Positions 14,767 through 23,890 are shown, counted from the stretch's first letter. The stretch: 51,086 nucleotides of DNA from an uncultured Sphingomonas sp. (GCF_946478955.1 NZ_CAMLDL010000013.1:1-51086); one strand, 5' to 3'. A program made the numbers and translations. Notes: generated by a model not told the origin, from the sequence alone.

Positions 14767-16572
14767 ATGAAGGACGCCGCCGCCACCCCCGAAAGCCCAA
14801 GCGGCAGTTTCAAGGTCTTGTGGCGTTTCCTGCCGATGCTGTGGCCGGCGGACAATCCGGCCCTTCGCTTCCGCGTCGTCATTGCCCTGTTGCTGGTGCT
14901 GGCGAGCAAGGGCGTCGTGCTGGCCATGCCCTTCGCCTATAAGGCGGTGGTCGACGCGATGAGCGGGCCGACCGCCTTGTGGGGCGCGGCGATTGTCATG
15001 GTCGTCGCCTATGTTGCCGCGCGGTTCGGCGGGATCCTGGCCGACAATCTGCGCAATGCGATATTTGAGCGGGTCGGTCAGACGGCGGCGCGGCAACTCG
15101 CCGCGCAGGTCTTCCGCCATATCCATTCGCTATCCTTACGCTTCCACCTTGAGCGGCGCACGGGCAGCCTGACCCGGATCGTCGAGCGCGGGACCAAGAG
15201 CATCGACACCATGCTCTATTTCCTGCTGTTCAACATCGCCCCGACGATCATCGAGCTCGCCGGTGCCTGCATCATCTTTTACCTGAAGTTCGGTTGGGGC
15301 CTGGTCGCCGCGACGCTGGTGATGGTCGTCACCTACATCACCTTCACCCGCCGCGTGACGGAATGGCGGTCGAGCCTGCAGCGGGCGATGAACGAGGATG
15401 ACAATCGCGCCATCGGCCGCGCGGTCGACAGCCTGCTGAATTACGAGACGGTCAAATATTTCGGCGCCGAGGAGCGCGAGGCCCGGCGCTATGACGAGGC
15501 GGTCGGCAATTTCACCAATGCCTCGGTGAAGAATGAGGTCAGCCTCGCCTGGCTCAACATCGGCCAGTCGATGATCACCAACCTGATGATGCTGGGCGCG
15601 ATGGCCTATACCGTGTGGGGCTGGTCAAAGGGCCGCTTCACCCCGGGCGATGTGGTGTTCATCAACACGATGCTGATGCAGCTGTTCCGCCCGCTGGACA
15701 TGTTGGGGTGGGTGTATCGGTCGATCCGGCAGGGGCTGATCGATATGGAGGCGATGTTCAACCTGACCGACACCGCTGCCGAAATCACCGACAGGCCCGG
15801 CGCGCCGCCGCTGGTCGTCAGCAAGGGCGCGGTGCGGTTTGAAGATGTCGAATTCGGTTATGAGCCAGACCGGATGATCCTGAAGGGCGTCAGCCTGGAC
15901 GTTCCCGCCGGGACCAGCCTTGCGGTGGTCGGCCCGTCAGGCGCGGGCAAGTCGACGCTCGCCCGGCTGCTTTATCGTTTCTACGATCCGACCAGCGGCA
16001 AGATATTGATCGACGGTCAGGACATAGACGAGGTCCAGCAGGCGAGTCTGCGCGCCGCCATCGGCATCGTCCCGCAGGACACGGTGCTGTTCAACGACAG
16101 CATCGGTTACAACATCGCCTATGGCCGCGAGGGTGCGGGCCAGGCGGATGTCGAGGCCGCCGCGAAGGGCGCCGCCATCGACAGCTTCATCGCCGCCCTA
16201 CCGCAGGGCTATGACTCGATGGTCGGGGAGCGCGGCCTGAAACTATCGGGCGGGGAGAAGCAGCGGGTGGCGATTGCCCGCACGCTTCTCAAAGACCCGC
16301 CGATCCTGATCCTCGACGAGGCCACCAGCGCGCTCGACAGCCGCACCGAGGAGGCGATCCAGTCGACCCTCGCCGCCGCCGCCCGCGGCCGCACCACCAT
16401 CATCATCGCCCACCGCCTCTCCACCATCGCCGACGCGGATCAGATTGTGGTGCTCGACGCGGGGAGGGTGGCGGAACGCGGGACGCACGCGGAGTTGCTG
16501 GTGAAGGGTGGGTTATATGCGGAGTTGTGGGAGCGGCAGGTTGCGGAGCGGGAGATGGAGGAGGAAATTTAA
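14767..16572 (+). CDS. ABC exporter, Atm1/HMT1 type (permease-ATPase fusion)
   Basis: A half-size ABC exporter of 601 residues. The first 310 residues form the six-helix membrane domain; the stretch LNYETVKYFGAEEREARRYDEAV is characteristic of Atm1-type transporters, which in mitochondria and alphaproteobacteria export glutathione-linked compounds or heavy metals. The ATPase domain has Walker A (GPSGAGKST), Q-loop (GIVPQDTVLFND), signature LSGGEKQRVAIARTLL, Walker B ILILDEATSALD, and the H-loop (IIIAHRLST). The ATG at 14767 is preferred to the TTG at 14731. Its stop codon overlaps the start of the following gene (TAATG). Confidence 0.92.
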   Translation: MKDAAATPESPSGSFKVLWRFLPMLWPADNPALRFRVVIALLLVLASKGVVLAMPFAYKAVVDAMSGPTALWGAAIVMVVAYVAARFGGILADNLRNAIFERVGQTAARQLAAQVFRHIHSLSLRFHLERRTGSLTRIVERGTKSIDTMLYFLLFNIAPTIIELAGACIIFYLKFGWGLVAATLVMVVTYITFTRRVTEWRSSLQRAMNEDDNRAIGRAVDSLLNYETVKYFGAEEREARRYDEAVGNFTNASVKNEVSLAWLNIGQSMITNLMMLGAMAYTVWGWSKGRFTPGDVVFINTMLMQLFRPLDMLGWVYRSIRQGLIDMEAMFNLTDTAAEITDRPGAPPLVVSKGAVRFEDVEFGYEPDRMILKGVSLDVPAGTSLAVVGPSGAGKSTLARLLYRFYDPTSGKILIDGQDIDEVQQASLRAAIGIVPQDTVLFNDSIGYNIAYGREGAGQADVEAAAKGAAIDSFIAALPQGYDSMVGERGLKLSGGEKQRVAIARTLLKDPPILILDEATSALDSRTEEAIQSTLAAAARGRTTIIIAHRLSTIADADQIVVLDAGRVAERGTHAELLVKGGLYAELWERQVAEREMEEEI

Positions 16573-17354
16573 TGGTCCCAAGCGATGTGATGCTTCGAGT
16601 TTTCCAGATCAGATGCGGTCTATCCGTGGGCACGGCTTTCACGGTCGACATCGACGGTCGGCAATACCTAGTGACGGCAAATCATTTGATCGAAGAATTT
16701 TCGGACGCGGAAGGTCTGCAAATTTTTCATCTGGACGACTGGAAAAACTTATCTGCGGAGCTGCTTGGGCGCGATGAAAGCCTAGACGTTGCAGTGTTTT
16801 CAGCGGGTCAATTGCTGTCGCCTCTAGATCTCGACGCACAGGCCAATCTCGGCGGTATGTATTTTGGTCAAGAATGCTTCTTTTTGGGTTTCCCGTTCGG
16901 ATGGGCGGGACGCGAGCACTCAGTCAACGATGGTTTCCCACTTCCTTTTGTGAAACGGGCTACTGTTTCAATGTTTCACTTCGCCGAAAAAGACGGGTGG
17001 TTAATTTTGGACGGCATGAACAATGAGGGGTTTAGCGGCGGGCCAGTTGCATATCGAAATCATGATACCGGTAAGTGGCAACTGGGCGGTCTGATAGCGG
17101 CGTATCACTCAAAGCACGACTTCATTGAGATTGACGGGGACGAGACCCAATTGGAATACTTCACGAACAGCGGCTTAGTTCTCGCCGCGCCGATTTTGGC
17201 AGTGAAAGCGCTGATACAAGCAAGGCCTGAGGGATGTCCTCACTCCAACAACCTGGAAAATTGGGCGTTTCGGCTTACGACTAAGCAGCCGCTGTCGACC
17301 ACCCCAAGCGCGGGATCGCAATACTCCGCTTCCCCGCCAGGTCCGTGCGACTGA
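16572..17354 (+). CDS. Trypsin-like serine protease, cytoplasmic, probably acquired
   Basis: A 260-residue protein with the complete chymotrypsin-fold triad: VTANHLI (His38), SLDVAVF (Asp72) and NEGFSGGPV (Ser155). There is no signal peptide, membrane helix or PDZ domain, so it is not HtrA; it resembles the trypsin-like domains found alone or in bacterial conflict systems. The start overlaps the exporter stop, with GGAGG upstream. From base 16572 to about 17280 the sequence is clearly richer in A+T than both neighbours. The last 24 codons lie antisense inside the 3' end of the HerA-like gene and look like read-through rather than an evolved tail. Substrate unknown. Confidence 0.82.
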   Translation: MVPSDVMLRVFQIRCGLSVGTAFTVDIDGRQYLVTANHLIEEFSDAEGLQIFHLDDWKNLSAELLGRDESLDVAVFSAGQLLSPLDLDAQANLGGMYFGQECFFLGFPFGWAGREHSVNDGFPLPFVKRATVSMFHFAEKDGWLILDGMNNEGFSGGPVAYRNHDTGKWQLGGLIAAYHSKHDFIEIDGDETQLEYFTNSGLVLAAPILAVKALIQARPEGCPHSNNLENWAFRLTTKQPLSTTPSAGSQYSASPPGPCD

Positions 17355-18777
17355 CGATCAGGTCTCGGCTTTCGATGTATTGGAGCAGGCGGCGGGCGCG
17401 GCCCAGGCTGGCGGTGCCGTAGGATTTGGCGATGGCTTCGTCGGTTGGGCAGGGCGCGCCTTCGCGGGCGGCTCTGGCGACCAGCAGGAACGGGCCGAGC
17501 ATGTCGTCGGGGAGCAGTGAGGCGGCCTCCAGCGCCGGGGCCCAGCTGTCGTCGGCGTCGGTGAAAATGCCGGCGCGGGCCATCGACAGGCGGCGGGTGA
17601 AACCGGGGAGGTCGAGCGGGGGCCTTGCGATCCCGCCCATGCGGCAGCGGACGGTGAAATCCTGATAGAGGACGGAGGCCGAGCGCGCGCCGCTGTCCGG
17701 ATCGTCGACGATGGCGCGCAGGACATCGGCGGTGATGGCTGCGGTTTCCTCGTCCGTCTTGGCTGGCATGGCTTCGGCGCGGGGCGTGACCGAGGCGGCC
17801 ATTTTTTGAAGCAGGGCTTCGGACGGGAGTTGTTTGACTGGGTCCTTGGGCGGAACGTCACCATTCCCCAAATGGTGCCGCATGCCGCCCAACAAGTCCG
17901 GGATCACGATTGGGAATTGGTCGTCAGCGGGTGCAAACAACAGGCCCTGCATATCTTCGACCGGTGCATCGGGGAGCGGCATCAGCTTGGGGCTCATCGA
18001 CCGCGCCTGTGTTTCCACCGCGCCAATCGCCACAGATACCGGTCGCCGCGTAATCGCCGGGCCAAGCGCGAGGAATGTCCCGCGCGGCAGGTCGCGGATC
18101 GCCTCCGCTTGACGCCGCTCCATGCCGAGCAGATCGGCGGCGCGGGCCATGTCGATGTCGAGGAAGGTGCGGCCCATCAGGAAGTTGGACGCTTCGGCGG
18201 CGACATTCTTCGCCAGCTTGGCGAGGCGCTGCGTCGCGATCACCCCGGCTAATCCGCGCTTTCGGCCCCGGCACATCAGGTTGGTCATCGCCGACAGCGA
18301 CGCGCGGCGCACCTCCTCCGCCACTTCGCCGCCGCCCGACGGCGCGAACAGCTGCGCCTCATCAACCACCACCAGCGCCGGATACCAATGATCGCGCGGT
18401 GCGTCGAACAGCGCGGACAGGAACGCCGCGGCGCAGCGCATCTGCCCCTCCGCCTCCAACCCCTCAAGGCTCAGCACCACCGACGCGCGATGTTCGCGGA
18501 TTCGGCCCGCCAGCCGCGCAATATCTTTCTCGCTATGGTCCGCCGCCTCAACCGGCACATGGCCATATTTGTCGGCCAGCGTGACGAAGTCGCCTTCCGG
18601 ATCAATCACCACCTGCTGAACCTGTCCCGCGCTCTTTTCGAGCAGGCGGCGCAGCAGGTGCGACTTGCCGCTGCCCGAATTGCCCTGAACGAGCAAACGG
18701 GTGGCGAGCAATTCTTCGAGGTCCATTGCAATGGGCTGGCCATTGGGGCCGGTGCCCATATCCACACTAACAGTCAT
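17281..18777 (-). CDS. HerA-like ATPase (DUF87/helicase HerA central domain)
   Basis: A 498-residue P-loop ATPase of the HerA/FtsK superfamily, hexameric DNA translocases involved in end processing and repair. Walker A is GNSGSGKS (residues 32-39), DPEGDF follows at 60-65, and Walker B is VVVDEAQ (136-142). The C-terminal 200 residues include an alanine-rich helical region of unknown role. The ATG at 18777 is preferred to the GTG at 18786. No nurA gene accompanies it. It is divergent from recQ, with 21 bp between the starts, which hints at a shared promoter and a common role in DNA metabolism. Confidence 0.87.
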   Translation of the reverse strand: MTVSVDMGTGPNGQPIAMDLEELLATRLLVQGNSGSGKSHLLRRLLEKSAGQVQQVVIDPEGDFVTLADKYGHVPVEAADHSEKDIARLAGRIREHRASVVLSLEGLEAEGQMRCAAAFLSALFDAPRDHWYPALVVVDEAQLFAPSGGGEVAEEVRRASLSAMTNLMCRGRKRGLAGVIATQRLAKLAKNVAAEASNFLMGRTFLDIDMARAADLLGMERRQAEAIRDLPRGTFLALGPAITRRPVSVAIGAVETQARSMSPKLMPLPDAPVEDMQGLLFAPADDQFPIVIPDLLGGMRHHLGNGDVPPKDPVKQLPSEALLQKMAASVTPRAEAMPAKTDEETAAITADVLRAIVDDPDSGARSASVLYQDFTVRCRMGGIARPPLDLPGFTRRLSMARAGIFTDADDSWAPALEAASLLPDDMLGPFLLVARAAREGAPCPTDEAIAKSYGTASLGRARRLLQYIESRDLIVSRTDLAGKRSIAIPRLGWSTAAA

Positions 18778-18798
18778 TAAACCCACCTTGGCAGGTCG

Positions 18799-20634
18799 AT
18801 GACTCCCCGCGCAAGCCTTGCATCATCCGCCATGCCAATGGATAGGCGGGGCGTGTCCAGCGTGCATCAACTCCTCCACGATCGTTTCGGCTTTTCCTCC
18901 TTCCGCGGGGTGCAGGAGGATGTGGTGGACCGCGCCATCGGGGGTCAGCATACGCTGGCGGTGATGCCGACCGGGGCGGGCAAGTCGCTGTGTTACCAGA
19001 TCGGCTCGCTGGCGCGGCCGGGCACTGGCATCGTCATTTCCCCGCTGATCGCGCTGATGGAAGATCAGGTCCGAAGCGCCGAGGGTTTCGGCATTCGTGC
19101 GGCGGCGCTGACCAGCCTCAGCGATGATCCGCGCGCGATCCGCGACGCCCTTCGCGACGGGGCGCTCGACCTGCTTTACGTCGCGCCGGAACGGGCGACG
19201 AGCGAGAGTTTTCACCGGTTGATGGAGGAAGCGCGGATCGCGCTGTTCGCCATCGATGAGGCGCATTGCGTCAGCGAATGGGGTCATGATTTTCGGCCCG
19301 ATTACCGCGGCCTCCTGCCCCTGCTCGATCAGCATCGCGAGGTTCCGCGGCTGGCGCTGACCGCGACGGCGGACAGGCGCACCCGGGCGGATATTCTCGT
19401 CCAGCTAGGCATTCCCGATGACGGCCTGATCGTGGCCGGGTTCGACCGGCCCAACATCCGCTATCATGTCGTCCCGCGCGATGGCCTGCCCAGCCAGCTG
19501 AAGCGGTTGATGAAGGACCAGGATGGCCCCGGCATCATCTATGCGCCCAGTCGCAACGGGACCGAACGGTTGGCCGAACAGCTATCGAATGGTCGCACCG
19601 TCCGCGCTTACCATGCCGGGCTCGACGGGGCGGTGCGCAAGCGCAACCAGCGGGCGTTTGTCGACAGCGAGGATATGGTGATGGCCGCGACCGTCGCGTT
19701 TGGAATGGGCATCGACAAGCCCGATGTGCGCTTTGTCGCCCATGCCGGAATCCCCAAATCAATCGAGGGCTACTATCAGGAGACCGGCCGTGCAGGCCGT
19801 GACGGTGACCCCGCCGAAGCCTGGCTGTTCTGGGGCGCGGAAGATTTCGCCCGCGCCCGCCGCCGCATCGAAACCGAGGTGGAGCCAGACCGCCGCGCAG
19901 GGGAACGCGATAGGCTCAACGCGCTAGCCGCCTTTGTCGAAGCCGCGACCTGCCGCCGCGCAATTCTGCTGCGCCATTTCGGGGAGGAGCCGCCCCCGAC
20001 CTGCGGCAATTGCGACAATTGCCTGAACCCGCCCGCGACCATTGATGTGTCAGTGGTGGCGCAGAAATTGCTCTCCGCTGCCTTCCGCACCGAGATGCGC
20101 TTTGGCGTCGCGCATCTGGCAGCGGTGCTGGGCGGGGATGATAATGAGAAGGTGCGCCAGTTCGGCCATGACCGGCTGAGCGTGTTCGGGATCATGACGC
20201 CCGATGAAGTGGCGCTAGTGCGACCCGTCGCGCGCAGCCTGCTCGCCCGCGATGCGCTGCGCGCCGATGATTATGGCGGCCTCAGCTTCGGGCCGGGAGC
20301 GAAGCCGATCCTGAAAGGCGAGGAAACGCTGGTCATTGCCGTCCCGCCGAAGCGGTCACGGCGAACGCGCGGCGCGGCGGAAGATCATCCCCACGACCCG
20401 CTATTCGAGGCCCTGCGCGCGTGGCGCCGCGACCGGGCGAAGGACCAAGGCGTGCCGCCCTACGTCATCTTCCACGATTCAACGCTGCGCGCCGTCGCCC
20501 TGGCGAAACCGGGGACATTATCGGCGCTTTCCGCGATTGAAGGGATCGGCGATACTAAGCTGGAGCGACATGGCGAGTCGCTGCTTGATGCGCTGGGTCG
20601 CGCAATGGAGGATGACAATGCAACGGCAGCTTGA
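18799..20634 (+). CDS. recQ: ATP-dependent DNA helicase RecQ
   Basis: RecQ unwinds DNA 3' to 5' in recombination and replication-fork repair. The 611-residue protein shows motif I (MPTGAGKSLCYQ), the DEAH box with aromatic-rich loop (AIDEAHCVSEWGHDFRPDY), motif VI (YYQETGRAGRDG), the zinc-binding cysteines (ATCRRAILLRHFGEE followed by CGNCDNC), an RQC winged-helix region, and a C-terminal HRDC domain (about 525-605). Possible starts are the ATG at 18799 or the ATG at 18838; homology begins only at VHQLLHDRFGFSSFRG. The 3' end overlaps the next gene by 17 bp, so the two are probably translated together. Confidence 0.96.
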   Translation: MTPRASLASSAMPMDRRGVSSVHQLLHDRFGFSSFRGVQEDVVDRAIGGQHTLAVMPTGAGKSLCYQIGSLARPGTGIVISPLIALMEDQVRSAEGFGIRAAALTSLSDDPRAIRDALRDGALDLLYVAPERATSESFHRLMEEARIALFAIDEAHCVSEWGHDFRPDYRGLLPLLDQHREVPRLALTATADRRTRADILVQLGIPDDGLIVAGFDRPNIRYHVVPRDGLPSQLKRLMKDQDGPGIIYAPSRNGTERLAEQLSNGRTVRAYHAGLDGAVRKRNQRAFVDSEDMVMAATVAFGMGIDKPDVRFVAHAGIPKSIEGYYQETGRAGRDGDPAEAWLFWGAEDFARARRRIETEVEPDRRAGERDRLNALAAFVEAATCRRAILLRHFGEEPPPTCGNCDNCLNPPATIDVSVVAQKLLSAAFRTEMRFGVAHLAAVLGGDDNEKVRQFGHDRLSVFGIMTPDEVALVRPVARSLLARDALRADDYGGLSFGPGAKPILKGEETLVIAVPPKRSRRTRGAAEDHPHDPLFEALRAWRRDRAKDQGVPPYVIFHDSTLRAVALAKPGTLSALSAIEGIGDTKLERHGESLLDALGRAMEDDNATAA

Positions 20635-21031
20635 CGAAAAGACGCTGGTGAACGGGCAGATCGTGCCTGCCGACATCGTGACGCTGAAGGCGCTCGGCGT
20701 CACCCACATCATCAATAACCGACCCGACTTTGAGGATGAAGGACAGCCGACCAGCGACGAACTGGAAGCAGCAGCAGAGGCCGCAGGCATCGTGTATCGC
20801 CATATTCCGATTGCCCGCGGCATGGGCCCGTCGGATATTGAGGATATGCGCGAGGCCATTGCCGAAGCGAAGAATGGCAAGCTGTTCGCCTTTTGCCGGT
20901 CGGGCAACCGGTCAACGCTGGCCTGGGCCGTCGCCAAAAGTGAAGATGGCACCACGCGCGAAGAATTGGAACGTTGCGCGGCCAGTGCCGGCTTCAGCCT
21001 GGAGCCGGTCGAACATTTGATCCGGACCTAA
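20618..21031 (+). CDS. DUF442/TIGR01244 family phosphatase- or sulfurtransferase-like protein
   Basis: A 137-residue protein of the TIGR01244 family, related to dual-specificity phosphatases and the N-terminal domain of beta-lactamase hydrolase-like (Blh) proteins. The P-loop signature is seen as FCRSGNRSTLAW (Cys at about residue 91), after THIINNRPDFEDEGQPTSDE. The ATG at 20618 has GGAGG seven bases upstream and lies inside the recQ 3' end. Blh-type proteins can take part in sulfide oxidation, but single-domain versions have no assigned function. Confidence 0.87.
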   Translation: MQRQLDEKTLVNGQIVPADIVTLKALGVTHIINNRPDFEDEGQPTSDELEAAAEAAGIVYRHIPIARGMGPSDIEDMREAIAEAKNGKLFAFCRSGNRSTLAWAVAKSEDGTTREELERCAASAGFSLEPVEHLIRT

Positions 21032-21032
21032 C

Positions 21033-21236
21033 CTAGCCGCGCGCCACTATGGCGCTGGCGTCCTGCAGGTCCTCATCGAGCACCATCAGGCGGACACCAA
21101 TCAGGCCGCCGCCGCCGAAAAAATTATTCATCTGATCGTCCATCAGGACCGCGCCGATACCTTCGGCGTCCAGATTCAGACGCGCGAGGTCGGCTTCCAC
21201 GCGGGTTGCGAAGCGGGCGACCTCGACCAGGCTCAC
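21033..21236 (-). CDS. DUF2007 family putative signal-transducing protein
   Basis: A 67-residue protein. The sequence SLVEVARFATRVEADLARLNLDAEGIGA, followed by GLIGVRLMVLDEDLQDASAI, is the DUF2007 pattern (a small ferredoxin-like domain found alone or with enzymes). A GTG start at 21236 forms a GTGA overlap with the tldD stop, which argues for translational coupling and sets the start. Function unknown. Confidence 0.82.
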   Translation of the reverse strand: MSLVEVARFATRVEADLARLNLDAEGIGAVLMDDQMNNFFGGGGLIGVRLMVLDEDLQDASAIVARG

Positions 21237-22654
21237 GCCGCCGTGCCGCCAACCGTAATCCCATCGATCAGCAAGGTCGGTTGACCAACGCCGACCGGCA
21301 CCGACTGGCCCGCCTTTCCGCAAACGCCCACACCTTCATCAAGCGTCATGTCGTTGCCGATGCCTTTTACGCGCGTCAGAACGGTGGGCCCGTCGCCGAT
21401 TAGCGTCGCCCCCTTGATCGGAGAGCCGATCTTGCCGTCCTCAATCTTATACGCCTCGGTACAGGAGAAGACGAATTTGCCGCTGGTGATGTCGACCTGG
21501 CCACCGCCAAAACTCTTGGCAAAAATACCATTCTTCACGCGAGTCACCAGTTCTGCCGGGTCATCCTGACCGCCAAGCATGAACGTGTTGGTCATGCGCG
21601 GCATCGGGGCATGGGCAAAGCTTTCGCGGCGGCCGTTGCCGGTCGGTTCCATCCCCATCAGGCGGGCGTTAAGCCGGTCCTGCATATACCCTTTCAAAAT
21701 GCCGTCTTCGATCAGGGTGGTGCGTCCGGTAGGCGTTCCTTCATCGTCGATGGACAGCGATCCGCGGCGATCATCGATGGTTCCTTCATCGATGACAGTG
21801 ACGCCTGGCGCGGCAACACGCTGACCAATGCGTCCCGAAAAAGCAGATGTGCCCTTGCGATTGAAATCGCCTTCCAGGCCGTGGCCCACGGCTTCATGCA
21901 ATAGCACGCCGCACCATCCAGGCCCCAACACCACCGGCATTTCTCCGGCCGGCGCCGCGACACTGTCCAGATTTACAAGCGCCTGGTGCAATGCCTTGTC
22001 GATGGCATCATTCCAGGTCGCCGGGTCAAACAGATGATCGTAGAGATAGCGGCCGCCGAGCCCGTGATTACCGGTTTCGCGGCGATCACCCTGCTTTGCG
22101 ACGATGGAAACATTCAATCGCACGAGCGGTCGAACGTCAGAAGCGACAAAGCCGTCGGCGCGGACAATTTCCACCACCGACCAGCTGCCGGACAGCGTAA
22201 CGCTCACCTGCGCAACGCGCGGGTCTCTGGCGCGCGCCGCCGCGTCAATTTCCTGACACAGCGCCACCTTCTTCGCAAAGGGGATCAGGGCCAGTGGATC
22301 GGCCGAATCATAAAAGGATCGGTTGGTCCGGCGCGGCGATGGCGCAGGCGGCGCAGTCGCCGGATCAAGCAGCTTCAACGTCTGGGCCGCCCGGTCAATC
22401 GCGGCCGCGCTCAGTTCATTGGCGTGGGCGAACGCCGTCATTTCACCCGTCACGCCGCGCAGGCCGAAGCCCGAGCCGACGTCGAAATCTGCCGTCTTCA
22501 GCCGGCCGTCGTCGAATCCGAACGCTTCCGAAACGCGATATTGAAGATAGAGTTCGCCATCATCATGCGCCGCAAGATGCCGAGCGGCGAGCGCCTTTGC
22601 GGCGTCGGGGTCGAGATCGCCGCGATACAGGAAACTGCGTGGATCCTGGCTCAC
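21233..22654 (-). CDS. tldD: Metalloprotease TldD
   Basis: TldD forms a heterodimeric zinc protease with PmbA/TldE, which degrades unfolded or leader peptides (for example in microcin B17 maturation). The 473-residue protein has the zinc-binding HExxxH motif in LLHEAVGHGLEGDF and the downstream FSCTEAYKIEDGKIG segment typical of the family. It starts at GTG 22654 and is flanked by four-base overlaps with the zf-CHCC gene before and the DUF2007 gene after, so the three form one operon. The pmbA partner is not in this window. Confidence 0.96.
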   Translation of the reverse strand: MSQDPRSFLYRGDLDPDAAKALAARHLAAHDDGELYLQYRVSEAFGFDDGRLKTADFDVGSGFGLRGVTGEMTAFAHANELSAAAIDRAAQTLKLLDPATAPPAPSPRRTNRSFYDSADPLALIPFAKKVALCQEIDAAARARDPRVAQVSVTLSGSWSVVEIVRADGFVASDVRPLVRLNVSIVAKQGDRRETGNHGLGGRYLYDHLFDPATWNDAIDKALHQALVNLDSVAAPAGEMPVVLGPGWCGVLLHEAVGHGLEGDFNRKGTSAFSGRIGQRVAAPGVTVIDEGTIDDRRGSLSIDDEGTPTGRTTLIEDGILKGYMQDRLNARLMGMEPTGNGRRESFAHAPMPRMTNTFMLGGQDDPAELVTRVKNGIFAKSFGGGQVDITSGKFVFSCTEAYKIEDGKIGSPIKGATLIGDGPTVLTRVKGIGNDMTLDEGVGVCGKAGQSVPVGVGQPTLLIDGITVGGTAA

Positions 22655-22854
22655 GCCGCGCGCGGCGCGTCCGCCGGACCGCCTTCAAGAATGAACCGGC
22701 GGTCGCAATAGCCGCAATCGACAAAGCCGACAGCATCATCGATCTGATAAAAAACGCGCGGATGACCAAGGACGGCAACGACATCGGTCCCGCCGACGCA
22801 TGCGACGCGGTGATGTTTAGTGCGAACGATCTCAGGATCGGAAAGACTGCTCAT
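22651..22854 (-). CDS. zf-CHCC domain protein (NDUFS6-like)
   Basis: A 67-residue zinc-finger protein: VACVGGTDVVAVLGHPRVFYQ, then VDCGYCDRRFILEGG. The Cys, His, Cys, Cys ligands match the zf-CHCC family, whose mitochondrial member NDUFS6 is a complex I accessory subunit; in alphaproteobacteria it is a small stand-alone protein. The ATG at 22854 is the second Met of the open frame and gives the family length. It is the first gene of the zf-CHCC/tldD/DUF2007 operon. Confidence 0.87.
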   Translation of the reverse strand: MSSLSDPEIVRTKHHRVACVGGTDVVAVLGHPRVFYQIDDAVGFVDCGYCDRRFILEGGPADAPRAA

Positions 22855-22948
22855 GGTCAAAGCCCCTAGCAAGCCCTGAGGAACGCTTCAATCTCCCGCG
22901 CGACGGGTGGACTTTCGCATGAAAGGCCGGGCGGCTATGCGAGACGGT

Positions 22949-23890
22949 ATGAGCGACACGCCTGCCATCCACATCGACCAATTGACCAAAACATATCGGG
23001 CGAAAGGCATGGCGCCCAAACGCGCACTCGATGGCGTCAGCTTTGATGTGCCGCGCGGGCAGATATTCGGGCTGCTCGGTCCCAATGGCGCGGGAAAGTC
23101 GACGCTGATCAACATATTGGCGGGACTCGTAACCAAGACCGGTGGCGAGGCGTCCATCTGGGGCTTCGACATCGACCAGCACCCGCGCAACGCGAAGCGG
23201 TCGATCGGGATCGTCCCGCAGGAAATTCTCTTCGACCCGTTCTTCACGCCGCGTGAGGCATTGGAAATTCAGGCGGGGCTGTACGGTGTTCCGAAGGGTC
23301 AGCGCCATACCGAGGAGCTACTGGCCGCCGTGCACCTGACCGACAAGGCCGATGCCTATGCCCGGACGTTATCGGGCGGTATGAAGCGGCGCTTGCTAGT
23401 GGCCAAGGCGATGGTCCATTCGCCGCCAATCCTGGTGCTGGACGAGCCGACGGCCGGCGTCGATATCGAGCTTCGCCAGCAGCTGTGGGATTATGTCCGC
23501 AAGCTCAACCGCGAAGGCGTGACGGTGGTGCTGACTACCCATTACCTCGAGGAAGCCGAGGAGCTGTGCGACCGCATCGCCATCATCAACCATGGCAAGC
23601 TGATCACCAACGAGCCGACCCGCGAGCTGATCGCCAAGGCGCAGGACAAAGTGGTGCGCGTCGAGGTCGACCGGGAAGTTGATGCACTTCCCGAGAACCT
23701 CTGCTTCGACCGGGTCGAGAAGATCGGGCCGCGCGCGATCGAGGTCCAGTATCGCAAGGACAAGGTCAACGCCGGCGAAGTCCTCGCCGCGCTTCAGCGG
23801 AGCGGGCTGGGCGTAGTCGATGTATCGACCCGCGATCCCGATCTGGAAGATGTGTTCTTGGCGCTGACGCGTGAAGGAGCGGTGGCTTGA
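22949..23890 (+). CDS. ABC transporter ATPase, ABC-2 type
   Basis: A 313-residue ATP-binding subunit with Walker A (GPNGAGKST), signature LSGGMKRRLLVAKAMVHSPP, Walker B ILVLDEPTAGVD and the H-loop (LTTHYLEEAEEL). The C-terminal 80 residues (KVVRVEVDREVDALPENL...) follow the YadG/DrrA arrangement, a group that works with ABC-2 permeases in export of lipids, drugs or polysaccharides. No permease gene is adjacent, which is unusual; it must lie elsewhere or the gene moved. The start at 22949 (MSDTPAIHI) matches the family. The stop overlaps nadB (TTGA). Confidence 0.9.
   Translation: MSDTPAIHIDQLTKTYRAKGMAPKRALDGVSFDVPRGQIFGLLGPNGAGKSTLINILAGLVTKTGGEASIWGFDIDQHPRNAKRSIGIVPQEILFDPFFTPREALEIQAGLYGVPKGQRHTEELLAAVHLTDKADAYARTLSGGMKRRLLVAKAMVHSPPILVLDEPTAGVDIELRQQLWDYVRKLNREGVTVVLTTHYLEEAEELCDRIAIINHGKLITNEPTRELIAKAQDKVVRVEVDREVDALPENLCFDRVEKIGPRAIEVQYRKDKVNAGEVLAALQRSGLGVVDVSTRDPDLEDVFLALTREGAVA

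Noticed and set aside
17281..18777. HerA-like ATPase plus adjacent trypsin-like protease as a two-gene defence system
   Set aside because: The two genes converge and overlap only antisense, their base composition differs sharply, and the HerA-like gene has its own tight link to recQ. A joint system is not supported by the layout.
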